Below are positions 34,609 to 43,290 of a stretch of DNA of 64,000 nucleotides, piece after piece. The translations under genes and the position numbers were made by a program. Below the pieces are notes generated by a model. It was given only the letters and a program-made list of their open reading frames with translations, ran no database searches and had not been told where the DNA came from. Positions within the stretch are counted from its first letter, which is position 1; each line of letters opens with the position of its first letter. The stretch is from Hyphomicrobiales bacterium (GTDB taxonomy: Bacteria; Pseudomonadota; Alphaproteobacteria; Rhizobiales; Rhizobiaceae): the NCBI GenBank assembly GCA_900471485.1, contig UCEU01000008.1, forward strand, positions 129,314 through 193,313. Reading direction: 5' to 3'.

Positions 34609-35601
34609 TTAGGCGGCGTGCGCCTTGTTGACGTCGAGGAAGAGTTCTTCGATCGGCAGGCGGCGCGGGATCAGCTTTTGCTGCCAGGCATAATCGACCA
34701 GCGTCTGGATGGTGGCGCGGTTGGCCGCCAGCCCGTTCGGCAGCGGATCGCGGCCTACGAACCTGACGATGTCGGCATATTTCGTCCGATCGAGAACATC
34801 GGGCGTGCCCGCTTCGAGCTTTGCCAGCCAGTCCTGCTTGGCGGCCTCGAAAGCCTCATAGAGCGAGCCGGCCAGCGACGGATAGCGCCGCAACACGTCG
34901 TCGCGCACCACGATGCAGCCGTGCACCGGATAGACGCCGGTCTTGCGGTACCAGGCGGCCTCCAGCTCGCCGGCCTTTTCGAAGAGTTCGCGATAGCGCG
35001 GCAATTCCTGATTGGCGGCTTCCCAACCTGCCGTCGGCGCCCCGGTCCGGCCGATGCCGGCGCGGCTGGCGAAGCCGGCCTGGATTTCCCCACTCGCCAT
35101 CATCCCGGCCAGCGATTTGCCGGCCGGCGCGTGTGACACGTTCGCGGGCAGTTTGAGCGAGGTGACGTGTTCCTCGTCATCGACCACCCAGTTGATGCGG
35201 TCGTTGTCGACGCCGTACTCGTTCATGAGGATGCCGCGCGTCCAGACGCCCGTCGTCACCGAATAGGCGCGAACGCCGACCGTCTTGCCCTCAAGATCCT
35301 TCGGGTCGTCGATGCCCGCATCCTCCCGCACCTCGAACCCGGAATGATGAAAGCGACGGCTCAGAAAGATCGGCAGGGCGGTGATCGGTACACCCGCCGC
35401 CTTGGCGATCACATAGGTCGTCGGCGCGAGCTCGCAGATGTCGAATTCCAGGTCACGGACCATGCGGCGGAACGCGGCGATGATCGGAGACACCTCGACC
35501 TGTTTGATATTGACGCCGGCGACCGGAATGCTGCCATCCTTGATCGCTGCCGTGCAGCCATAGGTGCCTATGGCCATGGATAGTGTTTCGTTGCTGCTCA
35601 T
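34609..35601 (-). CDS. 4,5-dihydroxyphthalate decarboxylase-like protein, type B (module B)
   Basis: 330 aa, counterpart of the protein at 12179-13174. Signature VGVRAYSVTTGVWTRGIL is identical in both, as is DLEFDICELAPTTYVIAKA apart from two conservative changes. Its ATG overlaps the stop of the ABC binding-protein gene, so import and first step are translationally coupled. Substrate uncertain for the reasons given by the missing oxygenases. Confidence 0.75.
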   Translation of the reverse strand: MSSNETLSMAIGTYGCTAAIKDGSIPVAGVNIKQVEVSPIIAAFRRMVRDLEFDICELAPTTYVIAKAAGVPITALPIFLSRRFHHSGFEVREDAGIDDPKDLEGKTVGVRAYSVTTGVWTRGILMNEYGVDNDRINWVVDDEEHVTSLKLPANVSHAPAGKSLAGMMASGEIQAGFASRAGIGRTGAPTAGWEAANQELPRYRELFEKAGELEAAWYRKTGVYPVHGCIVVRDDVLRRYPSLAGSLYEAFEAAKQDWLAKLEAGTPDVLDRTKYADIVRFVGRDPLPNGLAANRATIQTLVDYAWQQKLIPRRLPIEELFLDVNKAHAA

Positions 35602-36644
35602 CCGTTTGCCTCCACGAGCTTGACGGCCTCCTTGGCCATGGACAGATCGACGACCTTGTCGAAGGGAAGCTGGGCCTTCTGGATTCCGAACTCGAGGTTC
35701 AGTCCCTGCATGTAGTCGATCTGGGTGGGGGTAAGGATCAGGTCGCGCGAGTAGGTCTTGTTCTCTCGCGTGAACTTGATCATCATGCGTCCCTGCGCTT
35801 CCTCTGACGCGCCGATGGCGGTCTTGTAGGCCTGCATGAAGGCCTCCTCCGCATTCGGATCGTCCATCATGAAGCGATACATCTTGCAGTAGGCGGCGAG
35901 GACTCTGACGAGGCCTTCCTTCTTCTCATCGATGGCGGTCTGCGACGCGTAGGAGCCCTGGTAGGGGTATTCCGGCAGTTCCGACCAGAAATCGGCAACG
36001 GCATGCACGCCGTAGGCCGCCTGCTGGTCATAGACGTCGGTCATGGCGGGGCCGGCATCGACCTTCCCGGCGGCAACCGATTTGAACACCGCGGCGCTGC
36101 TGCCGATATTGACGAACTGGACTTCGCTCGGATCGACGCCGTGCTTGCGCAGCAGCGCCACCATCATCTGATGAAGCAGGGCGCCGAGAGCACCCGTGCC
36201 GACAGTCTTGCCCTTCAGGTCCTCGACGGTCTTGATGTCGGGATTGCTGCTGTAGAGCGCCTGGGCGATCAACTGGTTGGCGGCGGCGACAACCTTCAGT
36301 TTGGCGCCTTTCTCGATGGCAGGAAGCACCTGCGAGAAGCCCGACAGAACGCAGATGTCGCTCTCCGCGCTGATCAGGCTTCCCATCAGCTTGGTGCCGT
36401 CGGCGACGTTCGTCGTGGTCGTCTTGACGTTGAATTCGTCGAGATAGCCGAGCTGTGCGAGAAGCGCCTGCTGAACGAGCGTGGAGTTCGAGCTCGTGTT
36501 GACGATGTTGACGGTATAGGGCAGATCGGCGGGTTTCGTTGCCGCGAAAGCCGGACCAAGGCGACCGGTTGCGGCCAGTGCCAGCGCACCGCCGCCAAGG
36601 CGCAAGGCATTGCGCCGACTCATTCTAAAGCCATCAGTTATCAT
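35598..36644 (-). CDS. ABC transporter substrate-binding protein with Tat-type signal (NitT/TauT-like)
   Basis: 348 aa from the ATG at 36644, preceded by GGGAGGATC; the longer upstream frame has no support. The N-terminus MSRRNALRLGGGALALAATG carries a twin-arginine motif and hydrophobic stretch, with cleavage near AFA. The mature part is of the NMT1/ThiY-like family (DIKTVEDLKGKTVGTGALG). It is the first gene of module B and is divergent from the second double-HTH LysR. Tat export suggests the protein folds before secretion. Confidence 0.85.
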   Translation of the reverse strand: MITDGFRMSRRNALRLGGGALALAATGRLGPAFAATKPADLPYTVNIVNTSSNSTLVQQALLAQLGYLDEFNVKTTTTNVADGTKLMGSLISAESDICVLSGFSQVLPAIEKGAKLKVVAAANQLIAQALYSSNPDIKTVEDLKGKTVGTGALGALLHQMMVALLRKHGVDPSEVQFVNIGSSAAVFKSVAAGKVDAGPAMTDVYDQQAAYGVHAVADFWSELPEYPYQGSYASQTAIDEKKEGLVRVLAAYCKMYRFMMDDPNAEEAFMQAYKTAIGASEEAQGRMMIKFTRENKTYSRDLILTPTQIDYMQGLNLEFGIQKAQLPFDKVVDLSMAKEAVKLVEANG

Positions 36645-36815
36645 TTGATCCTCCCTTTTTTGACGGAACCAGACGGCAAGAGGGTCGTTCCCGTTGCCGT
36701 ATATTTCTGGGGTGTCTTCCCGCCGGTCGGCTGCCCTCCTCAAGGCGCGCCGTGGCGTATTCGGCAGGTGTTCTGCCATTCCTCACAGGTTGCAGGTTGC
36801 CTGATCGCATCCCTC

Positions 36816-36851
36816 TTGCAAAATTAAATGCATGCTCACAGATATAAGTTT
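36816..36851. promoter_or_regulatory. Candidate LysR element upstream of module B
   Basis: TTGCAAAATTAAA starts at 36816 and GATATAAGTTT ends at 36851. The same blocks with nearly the same spacing lie upstream of the TTT operon (24258-24292), and a weaker copy lies upstream of module A (13307-13339). If the LysR gene began at 36828 this conserved DNA would be coding, which favours the later start at 36873. Confidence 0.5.
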
Positions 36852-36872
36852 TGGCTACAAACGGGTTTTGTC

Positions 36873-38108
36873 ATGGTTGCTTGGGAGCCCAGTCTTCGTC
36901 ATCTCCGCGCCTTTGAAGCCACCGCTTCGCTGGCAAGCGTCAGTCGCGCCGCCGAAAAACTTCACCTGTCGCAATCGGCGATCAGCCAGTCGATCGCCAA
37001 TCTGGAAACCTCGCTCGGCGCAACTCTGTTCCAGCGCGGACCGAGCGGCAGTTTCCTGACGCGCGAGGGCGAAACATTCCTGCTGCGCGTATCCCGTGCT
37101 CTCACGCGTATGGAAACGGCGTTGGCGGCTGCGGTCGATACCGGCAGGACTGCCAGAGGGCGGATCGGCGAGCCGATGCCGGGAAATGTCACCTCGGCGC
37201 AGATCTCGGCGTTGATCGCCATCGATGACCACGATTCCTATTCGGCGGCGGCCCGCGCGCTCGGCGTCACCCAGCCGTCCCTCAATCGCCATGCGCGCGA
37301 TATCGAGACGATCCTGCGGCGCAGCCTGTTCCGGCGGACGTCCAAGGGCAAGACGACGACACGGCACGGACGCGACCTGGCGCGGCAGCTTCGGCTGGCG
37401 ATGAACGAGGTTCGTGCCGGCCAGGAAGAACTGGCGTCGATGTCGGGCGACAGCCACGGCACGATCGTGATCGGCATCCTGCCGCTGGGCGCATCCCTTC
37501 TTGTCTCGCAAGCCCTCGGCTTGCTGTCGAAAGCCTACCCTCGGCTAAAGGCACAAATCGTGGAGAGCCCGTTCGAGGCGTTGCTTTCCTGGCTGCAGTC
37601 GGGAAGGGTCGACGTCATCATCGGCACGCTTCGCTCAAGTCCGTTCTCCGACGAGTTCAGTCAGGAACCACTCTTTCCCGATCCCTATTGCCTTGTCGTT
37701 CGCAAGGGGCATCCGCTATGCGCGGTGGATACCATCGCGGAGGTCGACCTGCGGCATTACGAATGGATCCTTCCACGCGACGGAACACCGCGGCGTATCG
37801 CGGTGGAGGCGTTGTTCAGATCCTTCGACCAGCGCCCGCACACGATCGTCGAGACGAGCTCCATGGGATTGACGCGTGACCTGCTTCTGAACGGCGACAG
37901 GGTCACCTTGCTGTCTCGCGATCAGATCATCTTCGAGGATCGCCTGGGGTTGCTGAGCACGCTGGATTTCGCGCTACCGAGATCGACGCGCGTGATCGGC
38001 TCGATTGCGCGCTCCGACTGGCTTCCGACCGAACTTCAGAAGCGTTTCCTGGAGACCTTGGCCGAACTGTCGCAGCAGCACTCGCCGCAGGGCCAGGGCG
38101 CTGCCTAG
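36873..38108 (+). CDS. LysR-family regulator with two tandem HTH domains (module B)
   Basis: 411 aa from the ATG at 36873; an earlier ATG at 36828 would add 15 residues but overlaps the conserved promoter element. Residues 7-66 form the first HTH (RHLRAFEATASLASVSRAAE, HLSQSAISQSIANLE). Residues 107-165 form the second (SAQISALIAIDDHDSYSAAA, VTQPSLNRHARDIE). The effector domain begins near 195. It is the sibling of the regulator at 24488 and is divergent from module B, which it probably controls. Confidence 0.87.
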   Translation: MVAWEPSLRHLRAFEATASLASVSRAAEKLHLSQSAISQSIANLETSLGATLFQRGPSGSFLTREGETFLLRVSRALTRMETALAAAVDTGRTARGRIGEPMPGNVTSAQISALIAIDDHDSYSAAARALGVTQPSLNRHARDIETILRRSLFRRTSKGKTTTRHGRDLARQLRLAMNEVRAGQEELASMSGDSHGTIVIGILPLGASLLVSQALGLLSKAYPRLKAQIVESPFEALLSWLQSGRVDVIIGTLRSSPFSDEFSQEPLFPDPYCLVVRKGHPLCAVDTIAEVDLRHYEWILPRDGTPRRIAVEALFRSFDQRPHTIVETSSMGLTRDLLLNGDRVTLLSRDQIIFEDRLGLLSTLDFALPRSTRVIGSIARSDWLPTELQKRFLETLAELSQQHSPQGQGAA

Positions 38109-38196
38109 CGCGGAGCCGCCGACACATGGCACGCGATCGATTTTACTATTGGGATCGCTCGCGCTAGCATGATCGAAGTCTGGGAGGACTGGCGAC

Positions 38197-39360
38197 ATGC
38201 TGGAGTTGGATTTCGGGCTTTCCGAAATGGCGGAGACAATCCGCGAGACGACGCATCGGTTTGCGACTGACCGCATTGCCCCACTTGCATCAGGGATCGA
38301 TCGGGAGGATCGGTTTCCGATCGAACTCTGGCCCGAACTGGGGTCGCTCGGTTTGCATGGCGTGACGGTCAGTGAGGCCGATGGCGGGCTGGGGCTCGGC
38401 TACATCGAACATGTCGTCGCCTGCGAGGAAATCAGCCGCGCCTCCGCATCGGTCGGCCTGTCCTACGGCGCTCACTCCAATCTTTGCATCAACCAGATCG
38501 CACGCTGGGGATCGCCCGAGCAGAAGCAGCGATACCTTCCGGCGCTGATATCGGGTGCGCATGTCGGAAGCCTCGCCATGTCGGAGGCCGGCGCCGGCTC
38601 GGACGTCGTGTCGATGCGGCTGCGCGCCGATAAGGTGAGCGGCGGCTATCGCCTGAACGGAACCAAGTTCTGGATCACCAATGCCCCCTATGCCGACACG
38701 CTGGTGGTCTACGCCAAGACCGTGCCCGATGGCGGCTCGAAGGGGATCACCGCCTTCCTGGTCGAGAAGGGCTTCGAGGGTTTTTCGATCGGCCAGAAGA
38801 TCGACAAGGTCGGCATGCGGGGATCGCCGACCGCCGAACTGGTTTTCGACGATTGCCATGTCCCGCAAGAGAACATCATGGGCCCGCTTGATGGTGGTGT
38901 GAAGGTGCTGATGTCCGGGCTCGATTACGAGCGGGTCGTCCTGTCGGGCATCCAGCTCGGCATCATGCAGGCATGCCTGGACGTGGTGCTTCCCTACGTC
39001 AGGGAGCGCAAGCAGTTCGGAACGCCGATCGGCAGCTTCCAGCTGATGCAGGCGAAGGTCGCGGACATGGTGGTGGCGCTGAATTCCGCCCGCGCCTACG
39101 TCTATGCGGTAGCGAAAGCCTGCAACGCAGGCAGGACGACGCGGCATGATGCGGCGGGCGCAATCCTCTACGCGTCGGAAAGTGCGGTCAAGGTGGCCGA
39201 GCAGGCGGTCCAGGCGCTGGGTGGCGCCGGATATACCAGGGATTGGCCGGTGGAGCGCTACTGGCGCGACGCCAAGCTTCTCGACATTGGCGCCGGCACC
39301 AACGAGATACGCCGCATGCTGATCGGCCGCGAGGTCATCGGCGGCGAAGGGAGAGGCTGA
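38197..39360 (+). CDS. liuA: Isovaleryl-CoA dehydrogenase-like acyl-CoA dehydrogenase
   Basis: 387 aa, typical length, with GGGAGGA upstream. The FAD/substrate motifs are [13 protein letters not shown] and [14 protein letters not shown]. The helix-G segment [12 protein letters not shown] carries the Glu used as base in isovaleryl-CoA dehydrogenases, while the usual C-terminal Glu position reads [11 protein letters not shown], with no Glu. This pattern points to isovaleryl-CoA dehydrogenase (leucine catabolism). Its stop overlaps the next start (TGATG), in a five-gene operon. Confidence 0.88.
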   Translation: MLELDFGLSEMAETIRETTHRFATDRIAPLASGIDREDRFPIELWPELGSLGLHGVTVSEADGGLGLGYIEHVVACEEISRASASVGLSYGAHSNLCINQIARWGSPEQKQRYLPALISGAHVGSLAMSEAGAGSDVVSMRLRADKVSGGYRLNGTKFWITNAPYADTLVVYAKTVPDGGSKGITAFLVEKGFEGFSIGQKIDKVGMRGSPTAELVFDDCHVPQENIMGPLDGGVKVLMSGLDYERVVLSGIQLGIMQACLDVVLPYVRERKQFGTPIGSFQLMQAKVADMVVALNSARAYVYAVAKACNAGRTTRHDAAGAILYASESAVKVAEQAVQALGGAGYTRDWPVERYWRDAKLLDIGAGTNEIRRMLIGREVIGGEGRG

Positions 39361-40955
39361 TGGCAGAGCTGCAGACGATGCTCGACCGCGCCTCAGGCAG
39401 TTTCGCAGCCAATCGGGTCCACAATCTCGCCCTGGTCGAAGAGCTTCGCTCAAGGGTCGCGGCGGCCGCGCGCGGCGGCTCCGAGAAGCATCGCGAGCGC
39501 CATGTCGCGCGCGGCAAGCTTCTGCCCCGCGACCGCGTTCAGCGGCTTCTCGATCCCGGCTCGCCGTTCCTCGAAATCGGGCAGCTCGCCGCCAACGGCA
39601 TGTACGACGACGAGGCGCCCGGCGCGGGCATGATCGCGGGCATCGGCCGCGTCTCAGGCGTCGAATGCATGATCGTGGCGCACGACCCGACCGTGAAGGG
39701 CGGCGCCTATTTTCCGATGACGGTGAAGAAGCATCTGCGGGCGCAGGAAATCGCCTGGGAAAACCGCTTGCCTTGCATCTATCTGGTGGATTCGGGCGGC
39801 GCCAATCTGCCGCATCAGGCCGAGGTGTTTCCCGATCGCGATCATTTCGGGCGCATCTTCTACAATCAGGCGCAGATGTCGGCGGCGGGCATCGCCCAGA
39901 TCGCCTGTGTCATGGGAAGCTGCACGGCGGGCGGGGCCTATGTGCCTGCAATGTCGGATGAAACCGTGATCGTGCGCAACCAGGGAACGATCTTCCTGGC
40001 CGGCCCGCCGCTGGTGAAGGCGGCGACGGGGGAGATCATCTCGGCGGAGGAACTCGGCGGCGCCGACACCCACGGTCGCAAGTCCGGCGTCGTCGATCAT
40101 GTCGCGGAAAACGACGAGCACGCGCTGCTCATCGTCCGCGACATCGTCGCCACGCTCAATCGCCCGAAGCGGGTCGATATCGACGTGTCCGAGCCGCGGC
40201 CGCCGAAGTTCGATCCGCAGGAGCTCTACGGCATCGTCCCGCGCGACGTCCGCACGCCCTATGACGTTCGCGAGGTCATCGCCCGCATTGTCGATGGTTC
40301 GGAGCTGCAGGAGTTCAAGGCGCTCTACGGCACCACGCTGGTCTGCGGCTTCGCCCGCATATGGGGCATCCCCGTCGCCATTCTCGCCAACAACGGCGTG
40401 CTGTTTTCCGAGAGCGCGCTGAAGGGCGCCCATTTCATCGAGCTCGCTTGCCAGCGGCGCATCCCGCTGCTCTTCCTGCAGAACATCTCCGGCTTCATGG
40501 TCGGCGGGAAGTACGAGGCAGAGGGGATCGCCAAGAACGGCGCCAAACTGGTGACCGCTGTCGCAACCGCATCGGTGCCGAAGATAACGATCTTGATCGG
40601 CGGCAGTTTCGGCGCCGGCAATTACGGCATGTGCGGCCGCGCCTACCAGCCGCGCTTCCTGTTCACATGGCCGAATGCGCGCATCTCCGTCATGGGCGGC
40701 GAGCAGGCCGCATCGGTGCTGGCGACCGTGCACCGGGATGCCGAGCGCTGGAGCGCGCAGGAGGCGGAGGCCTTCAAGGCGCCGATCCGGCAGAAATACG
40801 AGGACGAGGGCAATCCCTATTACGCCACCGCGCGGCTCTGGGACGATGGCGTCATCGACCCCGCACAGACGCGCGACGTGCTCGGCCTGGCATTCGCCTC
40901 GACGCTCAAGGCGCCGATACCGGAGCGGGCGCAGTTCGGCCTGTTTCGCATGTAG
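39360..40955 (+). CDS. liuB: Methylcrotonyl-CoA carboxylase carboxyltransferase (beta) subunit
   Basis: 531 aa from the ATG at 39360; upstream in-frame codons overlap liuA and are not used. Crotonase-fold carboxyltransferase with [38 protein letters not shown] and [20 protein letters not shown], the last two being acyl-CoA and biotin oxyanion-hole regions of MCC-beta. Carboxylates 3-methylcrotonyl-CoA in the leucine pathway together with the biotinylated subunit encoded next. Confidence 0.92.
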   Translation: MAELQTMLDRASGSFAANRVHNLALVEELRSRVAAAARGGSEKHRERHVARGKLLPRDRVQRLLDPGSPFLEIGQLAANGMYDDEAPGAGMIAGIGRVSGVECMIVAHDPTVKGGAYFPMTVKKHLRAQEIAWENRLPCIYLVDSGGANLPHQAEVFPDRDHFGRIFYNQAQMSAAGIAQIACVMGSCTAGGAYVPAMSDETVIVRNQGTIFLAGPPLVKAATGEIISAEELGGADTHGRKSGVVDHVAENDEHALLIVRDIVATLNRPKRVDIDVSEPRPPKFDPQELYGIVPRDVRTPYDVREVIARIVDGSELQEFKALYGTTLVCGFARIWGIPVAILANNGVLFSESALKGAHFIELACQRRIPLLFLQNISGFMVGGKYEAEGIAKNGAKLVTAVATASVPKITILIGGSFGAGNYGMCGRAYQPRFLFTWPNARISVMGGEQAASVLATVHRDAERWSAQEAEAFKAPIRQKYEDEGNPYYATARLWDDGVIDPAQTRDVLGLAFASTLKAPIPERAQFGLFRM

Positions 40956-40981
40956 CCGGGGAGCCAGGGAGAGGAGAGATC

Positions 40982-42838
40982 GTGATAGACAGCCTGCTGA
41001 TCGCCAATCGCGGCGAAATCGCGAGACGGATCATGAAAACGGCGCGACGGCTCGGCATTCGCACGATAGCCGTGCACTCCGATGTCGATGGCGGCATGCC
41101 CTTCGTGCGCGAGGCCGACGAGGCGGTCTGCATTGGCCCCGCCGCCGTTCGGGACAGCTATAACAGGCAGGACCGGATCATCGAGGCGGCGATCAGGACG
41201 GGTGCAAAGGCGATCCATCCGGGCTACGGCTTTCTCTCCGAGAACGCCGAATTCGCCGATGCCGTCATAGCGTCCGGCCTGAACTGGATCGGCGCGCCGG
41301 CGGCGGCGATCCGCACCATGGGTCTCAAGGACGCGGCCAAGCAGCGGATGATGGCGGCCGGCGTCCCGGTCACGCCCGGCTATCTCGGCGAGGACCAGAC
41401 CGACTCGAGGCTGCAGCGGGAGGCGGACGCGATCGGCTATCCTGTCCTGATCAAGGCCGTGGCGGGCGGCGGCGGCAAGGGCATGCGCCGGGTCGAGCGC
41501 GCGGACGAGTTCCTGGCGGCGCTCGCCAGTTGCCGGCGCGAAGCCACTGCGGCCTTCGGTGACGACCGCGTGCTTCTCGAGAAGTATGTCCTTTCGCCGC
41601 GACACATCGAGGTCCAGGTCTTCGGCGATACGCATGGAAATGTCGTACATCTGTTCGAGCGCGACTGCTCCCTGCAGCGGCGTCACCAGAAGGTCATCGA
41701 GGAAGCGCCGGCGCCGGGCATGGATGCGCGCACGCGCGAGGCGGTCTGTGAGTCGGCGGTGAAAGCCGCGCGGGCGGTCGATTATGTCGGGGCGGGAACG
41801 ATCGAGTTCATCGCCGACGCCTCGCAGGGGCTGAGCGCCGACCGCATCTGGTTCATGGAAATGAACACCCGGCTGCAGGTCGAGCATCCCGTCACCGAAG
41901 CGATCACCGGCCAGGATCTGGTCGAATGGCAGATCAGGGTCGCGTCGGGCGAACAATTGCCGCTGCGGCAGGAGCAGCTGTCGATCGACGGCTGGGCGAT
42001 GGAGGCGCGGCTCTACGCCGAGAACCCCTCCACCGGCTTCCTGCCTTCGATTGGACGGCTTGATCATCTCCGGTTTCCCAAGGACATCAGGATCGATAGC
42101 GGCGTCGAGGAAGGCGACGAGGTGAGCCCGCACTACGACCCGATGATCGCCAAGCTGGTCAGTCACGGTGCCACGCGGTGGGACGCGGCGCGGAAATTGG
42201 CGCGCGCGGCCGCTGGCGTCGAGGTCTGGCCCGTTCGAACGAACGCCGCCTTTCTCAAGCGAACGCTCGATCATCCCGATTTTCTCGAGGGCGCGGTCGA
42301 TACCGGCTTCATCGAACGGCATGCGTCCGATCTCATCCCGCCGGCCGATCCCGGCAGGCATGTGCTGCAGGCCGCCGCCCGGGCGGTGCTACCGGAGCCG
42401 GCAGGCGATATCTGGACGGCGTCGACCGGCTTTCGGATGAACGCGCCCGCGTACCGCGAAGTCGGCGTCGAGGTCGGGAATAAGCCTTATCGGGTCGAGA
42501 TCGAGGACGGCGGCCGGCCGGTCGCGACAGCGCCAGGCGTTCTCTTCATCGATGGGGAGGCGTGGCCTTATGGGCTGCCCCGTGCCGGCCATGCAAGCGT
42601 CGGCGCCGGTCACTCCGATGGCGCCATCATCGCGCCGATGCCCGGCAGGGTGATCGCGGTTACGGTTGCCAGGGGAGACCGGGTCAAGAGAGGGCAGGCG
42701 CTTGCCGTCATCGAGGCGATGAAGATGGAACAGACGCTGAGCGCCCCGTTCGACGGGATTGTCTCCGAGTTGACGGCCGGCGAGGGTGCGCAGATTGTCG
42801 AAGGCAGCCTTCTCATGCGGCTGGAAGGAGAACAGTGA
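40982..42838 (+). CDS. liuD: Methylcrotonyl-CoA carboxylase biotin-containing (alpha) subunit
   Basis: 618 aa from a GTG at 40982 with GAGAGGAGAG close upstream; the open frame continues backwards inside liuB but that part is not protein-like. The biotin carboxylase domain begins [17 protein letters not shown], with the ATP-grasp loop AVAGGGGKGMR and [16 protein letters not shown]. The biotinylation motif EAMKMEQ puts the biotinyl Lys at about residue 581. Partner of the preceding subunit. Confidence 0.93.
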   Translation: MIDSLLIANRGEIARRIMKTARRLGIRTIAVHSDVDGGMPFVREADEAVCIGPAAVRDSYNRQDRIIEAAIRTGAKAIHPGYGFLSENAEFADAVIASGLNWIGAPAAAIRTMGLKDAAKQRMMAAGVPVTPGYLGEDQTDSRLQREADAIGYPVLIKAVAGGGGKGMRRVERADEFLAALASCRREATAAFGDDRVLLEKYVLSPRHIEVQVFGDTHGNVVHLFERDCSLQRRHQKVIEEAPAPGMDARTREAVCESAVKAARAVDYVGAGTIEFIADASQGLSADRIWFMEMNTRLQVEHPVTEAITGQDLVEWQIRVASGEQLPLRQEQLSIDGWAMEARLYAENPSTGFLPSIGRLDHLRFPKDIRIDSGVEEGDEVSPHYDPMIAKLVSHGATRWDAARKLARAAAGVEVWPVRTNAAFLKRTLDHPDFLEGAVDTGFIERHASDLIPPADPGRHVLQAAARAVLPEPAGDIWTASTGFRMNAPAYREVGVEVGNKPYRVEIEDGGRPVATAPGVLFIDGEAWPYGLPRAGHASVGAGHSDGAIIAPMPGRVIAVTVARGDRVKRGQALAVIEAMKMEQTLSAPFDGIVSELTAGEGAQIVEGSLLMRLEGEQ

Positions 42839-43290
42839 TGACCGGGCGTCACTTCGAGGACTGGTCGATCGGCGACAGGATTTCCCACGAGATCCGTCGC
42901 ACGGTCACCGAGACCGACAATCTCCTGTTTTCCGCCATGACGCACAATCCGCAACCGCTGCACATCGATGCGGAAGCGGCAAGGGCCAGCGAATTCGGGC
43001 AGATACTCGTCAACGGCACCTTCACCTTCGCGCTGATGGTCGGGCTATCGGTCGGCGATACGACGATGGGGACGTTGGTCGCCAATCTGGGCTACGACAA
43101 GCTGGTGATGCCGAAGCCTGTGTTCATCGGCGATACGATGCGCGCCGAAACCGAGGTCGTCGATCTCAGGGAGAGCCGGTCGCGGCCCACGGCCGGCATC
43201 GTCACCTTCCAGCACGAACTGATCAACCAGAGAGACGAGGTGGTCTGCCGGTGCCTGCGCACGGTGCTGATCCTGAGGAAACCGGCATGA
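42838..43290 (+). CDS. MaoC-like (R)-specific enoyl-CoA hydratase
   Basis: 150 aa single hot-dog domain; start ATG overlaps the liuD stop (TGATG). The hydratase-2 motif is visible as DNLLFSAMTHNPQPLHID (catalytic Asp/His type) and the C-terminal half has MPKPVFIGDTMRAETEV. In this operon it takes the place of the crotonase-type methylglutaconyl-CoA hydratase (liuC). The same replacement is seen in Mycobacterium tuberculosis Rv2499c. Confidence 0.85.
   Translation: MTGRHFEDWSIGDRISHEIRRTVTETDNLLFSAMTHNPQPLHIDAEAARASEFGQILVNGTFTFALMVGLSVGDTTMGTLVANLGYDKLVMPKPVFIGDTMRAETEVVDLRESRSRPTAGIVTFQHELINQRDEVVCRCLRTVLILRKPA

Noticed and set aside
10371..35601. Decarboxylase-like A and B proteins as periplasmic transport receptors
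   Set aside because: They have the binding-protein fold, but none of the four has a signal peptide, and module A has no ABC permease. A cytoplasmic enzyme is more likely.
7024..36644. A complete phthalate or protocatechuate 4,5-cleavage pathway
   Set aside because: No phthalate dioxygenase, dihydrodiol dehydrogenase, LigAB dioxygenase or LigC is encoded in the window, so the substrate was left open.
36828..36872. Start of the second double-HTH LysR at the ATG 36828
   Set aside because: No ribosome-binding site, and the extra codons would run through the promoter element shared with 24258-24292. The ATG at 36873 was preferred, not proven.
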